Positions 23,155-31,639 of a DNA stretch of 64,000 nt are shown one piece after another. Position 1 is the first letter of the stretch, and the number at the start of each line of letters is the position of its first letter. The position numbers and the translations under genes are program-made. Source of the stretch: Hymenobacter jeollabukensis (GTDB taxonomy: Bacteria > Bacteroidota > Bacteroidia > Cytophagales > Hymenobacteraceae); assembly GCF_005771675.1 (NCBI RefSeq), contig NZ_VAJM01000009.1, positions 227,467 to 291,466 of the forward strand, given 5' to 3'. The notes under the pieces were generated by a model, which saw only the letters and a list, made by a program, of their open reading frames with translations, made no database searches and had not been told where the DNA came from.

Positions 23155-23754
23155 ATGAAACGCCTTTTCACCCTGCTGGCCGCTACCCTGCTGCTGGCCG
23201 CGCCCCTCTCGGCCCAGCAACGCTATACCACGCGCTCGGCCAGCATCGATTTCTTCTCCGATGCCCCGCTGGAAGACATTTCGGCCAAGAACACCCAGGT
23301 TACGGCCGCCATCGACCTGCTCAGTCAGCAGATGGCCTTCGTGGCAACGATGAAGGAATTCGTGTTTCCCGACGGGCTGATGCAGGCGCACTTCAACGAA
23401 AACTTCGTGGAATCGGAAAAGTACCCGCGCGCCACCTTCAGCGGCCGGCTGCTGGGCATTCCGGAAAGCGGCATGCCCACGGCGGGAATCGTGCCGGTGG
23501 AAGTGGAGGGCGACCTGACCATTCACGGCGTGAAGCGCCGCGTGAAAGTGCCCGGCACGCTGGAGTTTATCGACAAGCAACTGGTGGCCAAGGCCAAGTT
23601 TTCGGTAGCCCCGGCCGACTACAAGATTGACATTCCGAGCTTGATCAAGGAGCACATTGCCAAGACGGTGGACATTACGGTGTACGCCGTGTGCGCCCCG
23701 CAGATTGCCCCGCCCGTGTCGCAGCAGCAAGCCACGCCGCCGGCCCGGCCCTGA
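23155..23754 (+). CDS. YceI family periplasmic protein
   Basis: A 199-residue secreted protein with a signal peptide cleaved after LSA (about residue 20). The lipocalin-like YceI fold is seen in YTTRSASIDFFSDAPLEDI, HFNENFVESEKYPRATFSGR and LTIHGVKRRVKVPG. YceI proteins bind isoprenoid-type lipids such as quinones or polyprenols. Its position between a cytochrome-type lipoprotein and a DUF5777 protein suggests a redox or lipid-handling role in the envelope, but this is inference. Confidence 0.93.
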   Translation: MKRLFTLLAATLLLAAPLSAQQRYTTRSASIDFFSDAPLEDISAKNTQVTAAIDLLSQQMAFVATMKEFVFPDGLMQAHFNENFVESEKYPRATFSGRLLGIPESGMPTAGIVPVEVEGDLTIHGVKRRVKVPGTLEFIDKQLVAKAKFSVAPADYKIDIPSLIKEHIAKTVDITVYAVCAPQIAPPVSQQQATPPARP

Positions 23755-23787
23755 TAACCCGCCTTCTTCCTCCACCACCTCCTCCGT

Positions 23788-24702
23788 ATGCTTACTCTTT
23801 ACCCCACGCCGCTGCGGCGGCTTTTGCTGAGCGGAGCCCTGCTGCTGGGCCTGCACCTGACGGCCGCCGCCCAGGACGACCTGCTGCAGCAGCTGGAGCA
23901 GCAATCCACCACCGAGGCCAAGCCCGACTTCGCCACCGGCACCTTCAAGGGCACGCGCATCGTCAACGGGCAGTCCATCGAAACGCCGGCCAGCGGCTCC
24001 ATGCAGTTTCTGATCGGGCACCGCTTCGGGCAGCTCAACAGCGGCGCCTACAACTTCTTCGGGCTCGACCAGGCCACCATCCGCCTCGGGCTGGAGTACG
24101 GGCTGAACGACCGGCTGGCCGTGGGCATCGGCCGCAGCTCCATGGACAAGACTTTCGATGGCTTCGTGAAGTACAAGGCGCTGCGGCAACACTCCGGCCC
24201 CCACGCCGTGCCCGTAACGGTGACCTTGCTGGCCACCAGCACCATCACCACGCTGAAATTCCCCGTCGGGGCCGACCGCAGCACCTCTTCGCGCATGGCC
24301 TACAGCTACCAAGCCTTGGTGGCGCGCAAGTTCAGCCCCGGCCTCTCGGCCCAGCTGATGCCTACGCTGGTACACCGCAACCTGGTGCCCCTGCCCGGCG
24401 ACGACAACGACGTGTACGCCGTGGGCGGGGCCGTGCGGCAGAAGCTCACCAAGCGCATTGCCCTCACGGCCGAGTACTACTATGTGCTGTCGAGCACCAC
24501 GGCCAACCAGACGCACAACCCGCTGGCCCTGGGCTTCGACATCGAAACCGGCGGGCACGTGTTTCAGCTGCACTTCACCAACGCCCAGGGCATGGTGGAC
24601 CCGCTGTTCATTCCGCGCACCACCGGTAACTTCTTCAAGGGCGACATTTTCTTTGGCTTCAACATCAGCCGCTCCTTCGGGCTGAATCACAAAAAGCAGT
24701 AA
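23788..24702 (+). CDS. DUF5777 family beta-barrel protein
   Basis: 304 residues with a signal peptide (cleavage near TAAAQ, about residue 28). The body contains the family blocks FKGTRIVNGQSIETPASGSM, IGHRFGQLNSGAYNFFGLD, NDRLAVGIGRS and GDIFFGFNISRSF. It is predicted to be an outer-membrane barrel of unknown function and is often found beside YceI and a haem lipoprotein, as here. It is the last gene of the sigma-controlled cluster; palindromic repeats follow. Confidence 0.88.
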   Translation: MLTLYPTPLRRLLLSGALLLGLHLTAAAQDDLLQQLEQQSTTEAKPDFATGTFKGTRIVNGQSIETPASGSMQFLIGHRFGQLNSGAYNFFGLDQATIRLGLEYGLNDRLAVGIGRSSMDKTFDGFVKYKALRQHSGPHAVPVTVTLLATSTITTLKFPVGADRSTSSRMAYSYQALVARKFSPGLSAQLMPTLVHRNLVPLPGDDNDVYAVGGAVRQKLTKRIALTAEYYYVLSSTTANQTHNPLALGFDIETGGHVFQLHFTNAQGMVDPLFIPRTTGNFFKGDIFFGFNISRSFGLNHKKQ

Positions 24703-24709
24703 ACCAATC

Positions 24710-24818
24710 CTGTAGCGCGAACCAGTGGTTCGGGAGCGGCAGCCCGGTTTGTAATCCGAGTGTCGGCCGGGCTGCCCCCACGCGAGCCAGCCGGCCGGGC
24801 CGGCGGTTCGCGCTACAG
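24710..24818. repeat. Palindromic element of the GTAGCGCGAA family with an inner stem
   Basis: Outer arms 24710-24723 and 24805-24818 (CTGTAGCGCGAACC and complement) are perfect. An inner 10-bp stem, GGCAGCCCGG/CCGGGCTGCC, lies at 24738-24747 and 24767-24776. It begins eight bases after the DUF5777 stop. Confidence 0.8.
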
Positions 24819-24828
24819 GTTGCCAAAC

Positions 24829-24965
24829 GGGAAGCTCCGTTTCGGGTGTCCGGCCGCGCCAATGGAGGAGGCGTGCGGATGTCCTAACGCACGACGGTAG
24901 CGGCCGCGCCGCCGGCAACGGAGCTTCCCCATTATGCCAGGATGCCCGGTCGATTGGCCGGGCAT
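24829..24965. repeat. Second inverted repeat and hairpin in the 24.7-25.1 kb gap
   Basis: GGGAAGCTCCGTT at 24829 pairs with AACGGAGCTTCCC at 24917 (13 bp, 75-base centre). A further hairpin ATGCCCGG/CCGGGCAT at 24942-24965 is followed by TTTCTG and could terminate transcription. The 410-base gap between 24703 and 25111 holds only these palindromes; no gene was seen in it. Confidence 0.7.
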
Positions 24966-25111
24966 TTCTGCGTTTGGCGCGGCTGGGTGCGGGGCCGCCA
25001 CACGTGGGGAGACGCGGCCGGTAGTGCGGGCAAGCGGGGCGTTGCCCAACACCAGAAGCCACCCGGCCGTTAAACTGAACGGTTGGTGGGACATAGCGCC
25101 AACGCGACGCC

Positions 25112-25699
25112 ATGCGCAAGCTGCTTTCCTTTCTCGCGCCGCTGATAGCCAGTACGGGCTGCGGCGACTGTGTGCCCGTCGAGCCGACGCCCGACGAGCG
25201 GGCCTGGGTGGAGGTGTACCGGCCCGGTCAGCAGATTACGTTTCGCAGCAACCGCGGCGCCACCAACGTGCTGACCATGCAGCCGCTCAAGGAAATGCGC
25301 AGCAACCAGGACTGCAACAAGCTGGAATCCGGGAAGTACCAGCCCCTGCGCCTGACGCTGGTGCTGCAATCGGCTACCAACCACGGCGGGCCGGAAAACC
25401 CCAGCTGGTCGCTGCAACTGGACAAAACCAGTCCCGAGCGCCCGGCCACGCTGCTGTTTAACCTGGCCGGCCTGCTCGGCGACAACAGCGACGTGCCCGG
25501 CGGCAAGGTATTCAAGCTGCTGCCGGCCCCGGTGACGCTCAGCAACGGCCGCAGCTTCCCCGCGGCCTACGCCATCCGCAATGGGCAGAACGCCATCTAC
25601 CTGCGCGGTAGCCAGCTGCGGGCGGCCTACTGGGACCAGCGCGCCGGCCTGCTCCGCTACGAGCTGGAGAGCGGGGAAGTGTTCGACCTGGCCAACTAA
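25112..25699 (+). CDS. Hypothetical lipoprotein
   Basis: 195 residues; the N-terminus has the lipoprotein pattern MRKLLSFLAPLIASTGCG, with Cys17 as the lipid anchor. The mature part is mainly beta (ITFRSNRGATNVLTM, LRLTLVLQ, LQLDKTSPERPATLLFNL, LLRYELESGEVFDLAN). No family was recognised. It stands alone, downstream of the palindrome-rich gap, and is convergent with the Nfu gene. Confidence 0.75.
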   Translation: MRKLLSFLAPLIASTGCGDCVPVEPTPDERAWVEVYRPGQQITFRSNRGATNVLTMQPLKEMRSNQDCNKLESGKYQPLRLTLVLQSATNHGGPENPSWSLQLDKTSPERPATLLFNLAGLLGDNSDVPGGKVFKLLPAPVTLSNGRSFPAAYAIRNGQNAIYLRGSQLRAAYWDQRAGLLRYELESGEVFDLAN

Positions 25700-25845
25700 C
25701 GGCCTATTGTAGAGAGGTATAATTGCGTGTCGTCGCCCGCGCCGCGTGGGAATTGTTCACGCATGAATCGTTCCACGACGAGACGCAACCTTGCGTTTCC
25801 ACATCGTTCGACGACCCGTAACCAATCTGGCCCGCTCATAAACGA

Positions 25846-25875
25846 CAACAGCCCCGGTCACGTGACCGGGGCTGT
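25846..25875. terminator. Bidirectional terminator between lipoprotein and Nfu genes
   Basis: A perfect 15-bp palindromic stem (AACAGCCCCGGTCAC and complement) lies 31 bases after the Nfu stop (minus strand) and 147 bases after the lipoprotein stop. Confidence 0.75.
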
Positions 25876-25905
25876 TGCTGAACGGAGAAAAGTCGGAATC
25901 AGGCG

Positions 25906-26532
25906 TTAGAACGAAGCCGTGACGCCTTCGGCCACTACTTCCTTCACTTCGGGAACCATGCGCTTGAGCAGGTTTTCGATGCCCGATTTCAGCGTCACCG
26001 TGGCCGAGGGGCAGCCTGAGCAGGAGCCCTGCAGGTTCACCGTCACGATGCCTTCGTTGTAGCTCTTGAAGGTGATGTTGCCGCCGTCCTGCTCCACGGC
26101 GGGACGCACGTAGTTGTCGAGCAAGTCGATGATTTTCTGGGCCGTGGCCTGGTCTTCGGCCGAGCCGGCGGCGCCAGCGGCTTCCTGCTGGGCGGCGCGG
26201 TGCTCGGTCACGGGGTCGACGAGGAAAATGGGCCCGCCCGACTCCACGTAGGACTTCAGGAAGGTGCGCAGCTCCGGAATCAGGTGCGTCCAGGTCAGGT
26301 CCGACGACTTGGTCACCGTCACGAAGTTCTGGGCTAGGAACACGCGGCTCACGTAGTCGAACTTGAATAGCTCCTGGGCCAGCGGCGAGTTGGCGGCGGC
26401 TTCGGCATCGGGGTAGTCCACGCTCACCCCGTCGCTGAGCAGCTGGGTGTTGAGCACGAACTTCATCGACTCGGGGTTCGGGGAGGCTTCGGCGTAGATG
26501 GACACCGAGCCGGCGGGGGCGGTAGTATTCAT
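25906..26532 (-). CDS. Nfu-type iron-sulfur cluster scaffold/carrier protein
   Basis: The 208-residue protein has two domains. An N-terminal Nfu_N domain (about 10-100) contains SIYAEASPNPESMKFVLN. A NifU C-terminal domain (about 128-200) contains VRPAVEQDGGNITFKSY and GSCSGCPSAT. The CxxC cysteines bridge a 4Fe-4S cluster in the dimer and deliver it to target enzymes in the cytosol. It has its own promoter (26617-26625) and terminator. Confidence 0.95.
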   Translation of the reverse strand: MNTTAPAGSVSIYAEASPNPESMKFVLNTQLLSDGVSVDYPDAEAAANSPLAQELFKFDYVSRVFLAQNFVTVTKSSDLTWTHLIPELRTFLKSYVESGGPIFLVDPVTEHRAAQQEAAGAAGSAEDQATAQKIIDLLDNYVRPAVEQDGGNITFKSYNEGIVTVNLQGSCSGCPSATVTLKSGIENLLKRMVPEVKEVVAEGVTASF

Positions 26533-26616
26533 GGTTGAGACTGTGCTGCTTAGAGACGAAGAGGGAGCCGCAAGGAAGCGGATTTGGTGTATAACCGCAA
26601 CTGCCGGCCCGCGGTT

Positions 26617-26625
26617 GCAAAAGTA
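26617..26625 (-). promoter_or_regulatory. -7 promoter element for the Nfu gene
   Basis: TACTTTTGC on the minus strand matches TAnnTTTG, 84 bases before the ATG. TTTTCG about 20 bases further upstream may act as the -33 element. Confidence 0.65.
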
Positions 26626-26694
26626 ACAGATTGCGGCCGCCCGGTAGGCGAAAATACCCGCTGGCGGGTATGGCGGCGAGGCCGCCGCAGCGGG

Positions 26695-26702
26695 TAGTTT
26701 TG
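26695..26702 (+). promoter_or_regulatory. -7 promoter element for the OmpA genes
   Basis: TAGTTTTG matches TAnnTTTG and lies 129 bases before the ATG of the first OmpA gene, back to back with the Nfu promoter. Confidence 0.5.
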
Positions 26703-26831
26703 GCCTTTGCCCGAGCCCGGTTGCTATGAGGCGCCGCCTGCTGTTGCCCTTCGGCCTGCTGACCCGCCGCGCGGAGGCTGTGGCTAGGCCGTGGTGGCCG
26801 GGTGGCCGGAATATTTCCTAGCATCTCCCCG

Positions 26832-29093
26832 ATGACCCGAATTTCGTTGCTCTTCTGCTGTTTGGGGGTGCTGTGGCTGGCGGCCGCGCCGGCGTATGCC
26901 CAGACGCCCCCGCTGGATGTGCTCTGCGACGAAACCTTTCAGCATCCGCCGCCCGACCACTACCTGCTGGGGCAGTTTCAGAACAACTCCCTCGCGCTGG
27001 GGCCCGAGGGCTACACCATGCGCTTCACGGCCGCGCAGCCGACGCTGGTGAACCAGTCTACCAACCCGCCCGGCCCGGCCCTGAACCAGCAGACCGACTT
27101 CGTGCTCGAAGCAGAGGTGCGCGGGCAGGGCTCCATCGGATTCTACTGGGGCGGGCAGTCGTCCGCCGAGGGCAACGAGTTCAACCTGTTGCAGCTCGAC
27201 CTGGCCAATGCCGGCAGCCCCGGCTTTTCGGTGTGGCAGTTGCGCCGGGGCAGCCAATGGACCAAGCTGACCAGCGGTGCCCTGCCCGGGCCGGCCGCCG
27301 CGCCCGACTGGCACGCCCTGCGCGTGGCGCGCCGGGGCGACGCGGTGCAGTACTGGCTCGACGGCACCCAGGTGTGGCAGCAGCCCTGGAGCCCGCCCCC
27401 CGGCCGTAACGTGGGCCTGACGGTGCAAAACCCCGGCTCCCTCATCACCCTGCGCCGCCTGCGCATCCTGCATCGATACCACCTCAACCTGGCCCCCAAC
27501 CTGCCCGCCGGCCTGCGCCGGGAGCGGCTCACGGCGCCGGGTCTGAACACCGAGCGCGAAGAAAGCTCGCCCCGGGTATCGGCCGACGGGCGGTGGCTGT
27601 ACTTCGCCCGCGTTATGGGCGACAATAAGGCCGTGGACAGCTCCACCGGCTACAACTCGGACAGCTACGTGACCGAGCGGCAGGCCGATGGCAGCTGGGG
27701 CCCCGTGCGCGCCCTGGGCTACCCCATCAACAACGACGTATCCAACTACCCGCAGGCCGTGTCGCCCGACGGGCAAAGCCTGCTGCTGGGCGGCCTCTAC
27801 ACCCCCGAAGGCCGGGGCGGCGGCATGGGCTACTCGCACAGCCAGCGCCAGGCCGATGGCAGCTGGACGATGCCGGCCGCTCTCATTCCCGCCGCCGACG
27901 ACAGCCAGCAGCCCGCGTTCGGGGTGCGCAACCAGTCGGGCGCCCTCGACGCCAGCGGCACCGTACTGGTGCATTCGGCGGTGCTGGCCTCCGACCTCAA
28001 CAACACCGAGCTGTACCTGCGCCGCCGCTTGCTCGATGGGCACTGGTCGCCCTCGGTGCCGCTGCCAGCTTCCATCAACACCGCCGGCAACGAAACCACG
28101 CCTTTCCTGGCTCCCGACGGCAAGACGCTCTATTTTTCCTCCGATACCCACCCCGGCTACGGCAGCTTCGACGTGTTCGTGAGCCGCCGGCTCGACGACT
28201 CGTGGGCGCGCTGGAGTGAGCCGCTGAACCTGGGGCCGGCCGTCAACTCCGCACTCAGCGAAATCGACTTCTCCACCACCGCCACCGGCGACTTCGCCTA
28301 CTTCGCCAGCGTCGACAACCTCACCATGCTGGGCGACATCTACCGGATGGCCCTGCCGACGGCCCTGCGCCCCACGGCCACCGTGCTGGTGCGCGGCCGC
28401 GTGCTCGACGCCCGCACCGGCCAGCCCGTGCCCGGCGCCCAGCTGCGCTACGAGCAGCTGCCCGACGGCCGGCAGGCCGGCGAGGTGCCCGCCACCGCGG
28501 CCGGTACCTTCGAAATAGCCCTGCCCGCTGGCCTCCAGTACGGCTTCCGGGCCGAGGCCACGGGCTACCTCACCGCCTCCGACAACCTGGACCTGGGCGC
28601 CACCGCCACCGGCGAAGTCAGCCGCGACCTGTACCTGCTGCCCGTGCTGCCCGAGGTGGCCCCACTGGCCGCCGCGCCGGTGGCCGTGGCCGCCGCCTCG
28701 GTCGGCACCCCGGCCAAGGTGGCCCCGCTGACGCCGCCCCGGCCCACCGCGGCGCGGCTGGTGCTCAACAACGTGTTTTTCGAGCAGGGCAAGCCGGTGC
28801 TGCTGCCCGCTTCCTTCCCCGAGCTGAAGCGCCTGGCCCAGACGCTGCGCGACAACCCCACGCTGCGCATTCGCCTGGAAGGCCACACCGACAACCAGGG
28901 CGACGCTGCCAAAAACCAGCTGCTGAGCGAGCTGCGCGTGGCCGAAATCAAAAAGTACCTGATCCGCCAGCAGGTGGCCGCCGACCGGCTCGAAACCGTG
29001 GGCTACGGCCCCACGCGCCCGATAGCGGCCAACGACGTGGAGGCCAACCGCCGCCGCAACCGCCGCGTCGAATTTGCCATTCTGCAGCGCTGA
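26832..29093 (+). CDS. OmpA family protein with LamG-like, PD40 propeller and carboxypeptidase-regulatory domains
   Basis: 753 residues with a signal peptide (cleavage after AYA, about residue 23). Domains in order: a LamG/DUF1080-like beta sandwich (about 25-220); PD40-type propeller repeats (about 235-505) such as SPRVSADGRWLYFAR and TTPFLAPDGKTLYFSSDTHPG; a carboxypeptidase-regulatory-like fold (about 515-600); and a C-terminal OmpA domain (640-753). The OmpA domain contains LRIRLEGHTDNQGDAAKNQ and RRRNRRVEF, the peptidoglycan-binding residues. It is probably an outer-membrane-associated, peptidoglycan-bound protein. The related gene that follows shares the first and last domains. Confidence 0.93.
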   Translation: MTRISLLFCCLGVLWLAAAPAYAQTPPLDVLCDETFQHPPPDHYLLGQFQNNSLALGPEGYTMRFTAAQPTLVNQSTNPPGPALNQQTDFVLEAEVRGQGSIGFYWGGQSSAEGNEFNLLQLDLANAGSPGFSVWQLRRGSQWTKLTSGALPGPAAAPDWHALRVARRGDAVQYWLDGTQVWQQPWSPPPGRNVGLTVQNPGSLITLRRLRILHRYHLNLAPNLPAGLRRERLTAPGLNTEREESSPRVSADGRWLYFARVMGDNKAVDSSTGYNSDSYVTERQADGSWGPVRALGYPINNDVSNYPQAVSPDGQSLLLGGLYTPEGRGGGMGYSHSQRQADGSWTMPAALIPAADDSQQPAFGVRNQSGALDASGTVLVHSAVLASDLNNTELYLRRRLLDGHWSPSVPLPASINTAGNETTPFLAPDGKTLYFSSDTHPGYGSFDVFVSRRLDDSWARWSEPLNLGPAVNSALSEIDFSTTATGDFAYFASVDNLTMLGDIYRMALPTALRPTATVLVRGRVLDARTGQPVPGAQLRYEQLPDGRQAGEVPATAAGTFEIALPAGLQYGFRAEATGYLTASDNLDLGATATGEVSRDLYLLPVLPEVAPLAAAPVAVAAASVGTPAKVAPLTPPRPTAARLVLNNVFFEQGKPVLLPASFPELKRLAQTLRDNPTLRIRLEGHTDNQGDAAKNQLLSELRVAEIKKYLIRQQVAADRLETVGYGPTRPIAANDVEANRRRNRRVEFAILQR

Positions 29094-29112
29094 GCCGCCT
29101 TTCCCCTTTCTG

Positions 29113-30183
29113 ATGATGACTTTACCCCGATTCCGGCGCGTGGCGCTGTTGGTGTTAGCCGCGCTGCTGAGCGGGCGGCTGGCGTCGGCCCAGCAGCTGG
29201 TGCCCCGCCTGCTGCTCGACGAGGATTTTCAGGACAACCGCCGCAACTGGCCCCTGGGCGAGCTGGGCAATGCCCGCTACGAGCTGAAGCACGGCGAGTA
29301 CAGCGGCGAGGAATACACCCACAACAACCGCCAGCGCGTGGCCCTGATTCAGGTGCCGCTGCGCGCCGACCGCGACTTCGACATCGAGGCGGAGTACCGC
29401 ACCAACAACGTGGGCACGCTGGCCTGGGGTGCCCGCGACGAGTACAACATGCAGCTGTTCGGCATCAATCCTGACAAGCACGTGTCCATCTGCGGCTGGC
29501 AGCGCGGCACGTTTTTCTGGGGCGCCCCCGAAAGCACCACCGCCCGCGGCATCAGCCAGAAAGGCTGGAATACCCTGCGTCTGGAGCGGCGCGGCGGCCG
29601 GGTGCGCTACTTCATCAACGGCGAGCAGGTGGCCGAAACGGCCTTTGCCGGGCTCTGGGGGCAGGGCATCGGGCTGGAAACCAACCGCAGCTCCACGGCC
29701 CGACTGCGCCGCCTGCGGGTGTGGCAGCTGGAGCCCGCTCCGCCGGCCGCCCCGGCGCCGGTAGCAGCCGCGCCGCCCGCCGCGCCTGCCCCCACCGAAA
29801 CGGCCGACGCGGCGGAGGCGCTGGCCACGCCGCTGCACGCCGGGCAGCGGCTGGCGTTGCGCAACGTGTTTTTCGTGCAGGGCAAGCCGGAGCTGCTGGG
29901 CACCAGCAAGCCCGAGCTGGCGCGGCTGGCGACGGCCCTGAACGGACAGCCCGCGCTGCGCATCCGCCTGGAAGGCCACACCGACAACCAGGGGCCGGAG
30001 GAGAAGAATCAGACCCTGAGCGAACAGCGCGCCGAGGCCATCAAAGCCTTCCTGGTGAAATACGGCGTGGCTGCGGCCCGTCTCCAAACGGCCGGCTACG
30101 GTTCCACTCGCCCGGTAGCGGCTAATGATTCCGAGCCGAACCGCCGCCGCAACCGCCGGGTGGAATTCGTGGTCGTGGAGTAA
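29113..30183 (+). CDS. OmpA family protein with N-terminal LamG-like domain
   Basis: 356 residues with a signal peptide (cleavage after ASA, about residue 26). The N-terminal beta-sandwich domain is like that of the upstream protein (DEDFQDNRRNWPLGE, WNTLRLERRGGRVRYFINGE). An Ala/Pro linker follows, then an OmpA domain with LRIRLEGHTDNQGPEEKNQ and NRRRNRRVEFVVVE. It lacks the propeller, so it looks like a shorter tandem paralogue. Two ATG codons in a row (29113, 29116) are possible starts, 20 bases after the previous stop, so co-transcription is likely. Confidence 0.92.
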   Translation: MMTLPRFRRVALLVLAALLSGRLASAQQLVPRLLLDEDFQDNRRNWPLGELGNARYELKHGEYSGEEYTHNNRQRVALIQVPLRADRDFDIEAEYRTNNVGTLAWGARDEYNMQLFGINPDKHVSICGWQRGTFFWGAPESTTARGISQKGWNTLRLERRGGRVRYFINGEQVAETAFAGLWGQGIGLETNRSSTARLRRLRVWQLEPAPPAAPAPVAAAPPAAPAPTETADAAEALATPLHAGQRLALRNVFFVQGKPELLGTSKPELARLATALNGQPALRIRLEGHTDNQGPEEKNQTLSEQRAEAIKAFLVKYGVAAARLQTAGYGSTRPVAANDSEPNRRRNRRVEFVVVE

Positions 30184-30205
30184 GCTGCGGGCCGGGCTGG
30201 CCCCG

Positions 30206-30213
30206 TAGCTTTG
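30206..30213 (+). promoter_or_regulatory. -7 element almost touching the HTTM start codon
   Basis: TAGCTTTG is an exact match and is only three bases from the ATG at 30217. Transcription would then begin at or after the start codon, which implies a leaderless mRNA. Confidence 0.5.
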
Positions 30214-30216
30214 GGC

Positions 30217-31608
30217 ATGGCTGCCACCGTTTCCCGCCTCACCCGCGCCCTGTTCCGCCCCGTCGACATTGCCTGGCTGGTGTATCTGCGCCTGGGCGCG
30301 GGCTTTCTGCTGGCCCTGGAGCACGGCGGCGGGCTGCTCATCGGGCGGGTGCGCAACTACACCGCGCCGCGCTTTCACCTGCGCTACCTGGGCTGGGAAT
30401 GGCTGCCGCACCCGCCCGCCGGCGTCATCTATGCCCTGTATGCGCTGATTGTGGCCGCCGGCCTGGCCGTGGCCGCCGGCTGGCGCTACCGTTGGGCCGC
30501 CGCCCTGCTCAGCCTGGGCTACGTGGCCCTGCTGCTGCTGGAAGAAACCGAGTACATCAACCACTTCTACCTCTACGCCCTGCTGGCGGCCGTGCTGGCC
30601 CTGCTGCCCGCCCACCGCGCCGCCTCCGCCGACGTGCGCGCCAGCCGCGTGGCCCCCGTCGCCACGGTGCCCGCCTGGATGCGGGCCCTCATTCTCTTTC
30701 AGGTCGGCGTAGTGTACGTGTTTGCCGCCCTGGCCAAGCTCAACCCCGACTGGCTGGCCGCGCGCCCGCTCAGCGTGTGGCTGGCGGCTAAGGCGCACTA
30801 CCCGCTCGTCGGCGGGCTGCTGGCGCACCCGAGTACCGCCTGGCTGCTGAGCTACGGCGGGCTGGCCTTCGACGCGCTGGTGGTGCCGCTGCTGCTCTGG
30901 CGCCGCACCCGGGTGTGGGGCTTCGCCTGGGCGGCCCTGTTTCACCTCTCAAACGTGGTAGTGTTCGGCCTGGGCACCTTTCCGTGGGTGGCGCTGCTAC
31001 TCACCAGCCTGTTTTTTGCCCCCGATTTTCCGCGCCGCCTGCCCGGTTTCGCCGGCCGCTGGTTTCGTAGCCGATTGCCCGCGGTGCCTGCCACTGAGCC
31101 GGCCGCATTGGTCACCGATAACTTGCCCCCGGCCCCGACGCGTCGCCGGGTGCTGGCCGGCCTGGCCGCTTTCGTGGCGGTGCAGCTGCTACTGCCGCTG
31201 CGCCACTTCCTTTACCCCGCCGACGCGCACTGGACCGAGGAAGGCCACCGCTTCAGCTGGCACCTGATGCTGCGCGCCAAGCAGGGCTCGGCCAGCTTCC
31301 GCGTACGCCTGGCCAATGGCCGCGAAGAAACCGTCTGGCCCGATCAGTACCTGACGCCCAACCAGGCCCGCAAGCTCGTCGACAGCCCCGATCTGCTCCT
31401 ACAGTTTGCCCACCTGCTGGCCCAGGACTACCGCCGGCGCGGCCTGCCACCCGTCGCCGTGTACTGCGACTCGCACCTGAGCCTGAACGGCCACCCCGCC
31501 CGCCCGCTGGTCAGCCCCCGGCTGAACCTGCTTACCCAACGGCGCGGCTGGGGCCACTACCCTTGGGTGCTGCCGGGGCCGGGCGAGGAAAGTAATCCGG
31601 ACCGGTAA
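30217..31608 (+). CDS. HTTM-domain (vitamin K-dependent carboxylase-like) membrane protein
   Basis: 463 residues with about nine or ten membrane segments in the first 330. EETEYINHFYLY, VVYVFAALAKLNPDWL and the surrounding pattern match HTTM proteins related to gamma-glutamyl carboxylase. The last 120 residues are soluble and face the outside or periplasm (RFSWHLMLRAKQGSASFRV). Bacterial members are of unknown function. The gene follows the OmpA pair by 33 bases but has its own promoter element. Confidence 0.85.
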   Translation: MAATVSRLTRALFRPVDIAWLVYLRLGAGFLLALEHGGGLLIGRVRNYTAPRFHLRYLGWEWLPHPPAGVIYALYALIVAAGLAVAAGWRYRWAAALLSLGYVALLLLEETEYINHFYLYALLAAVLALLPAHRAASADVRASRVAPVATVPAWMRALILFQVGVVYVFAALAKLNPDWLAARPLSVWLAAKAHYPLVGGLLAHPSTAWLLSYGGLAFDALVVPLLLWRRTRVWGFAWAALFHLSNVVVFGLGTFPWVALLLTSLFFAPDFPRRLPGFAGRWFRSRLPAVPATEPAALVTDNLPPAPTRRRVLAGLAAFVAVQLLLPLRHFLYPADAHWTEEGHRFSWHLMLRAKQGSASFRVRLANGREETVWPDQYLTPNQARKLVDSPDLLLQFAHLLAQDYRRRGLPPVAVYCDSHLSLNGHPARPLVSPRLNLLTQRRGWGHYPWVLPGPGEESNPDR

Positions 31609-31639
31609 AGACCCGTTGGATTATGAACGGGCTGACTTG

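Noticed and set aside
23134..25119. Large minus-strand open frame of 661 codons
   Set aside because: It runs antisense through YceI and DUF5777 genes and through palindromic repeats; no domain is recognisable.
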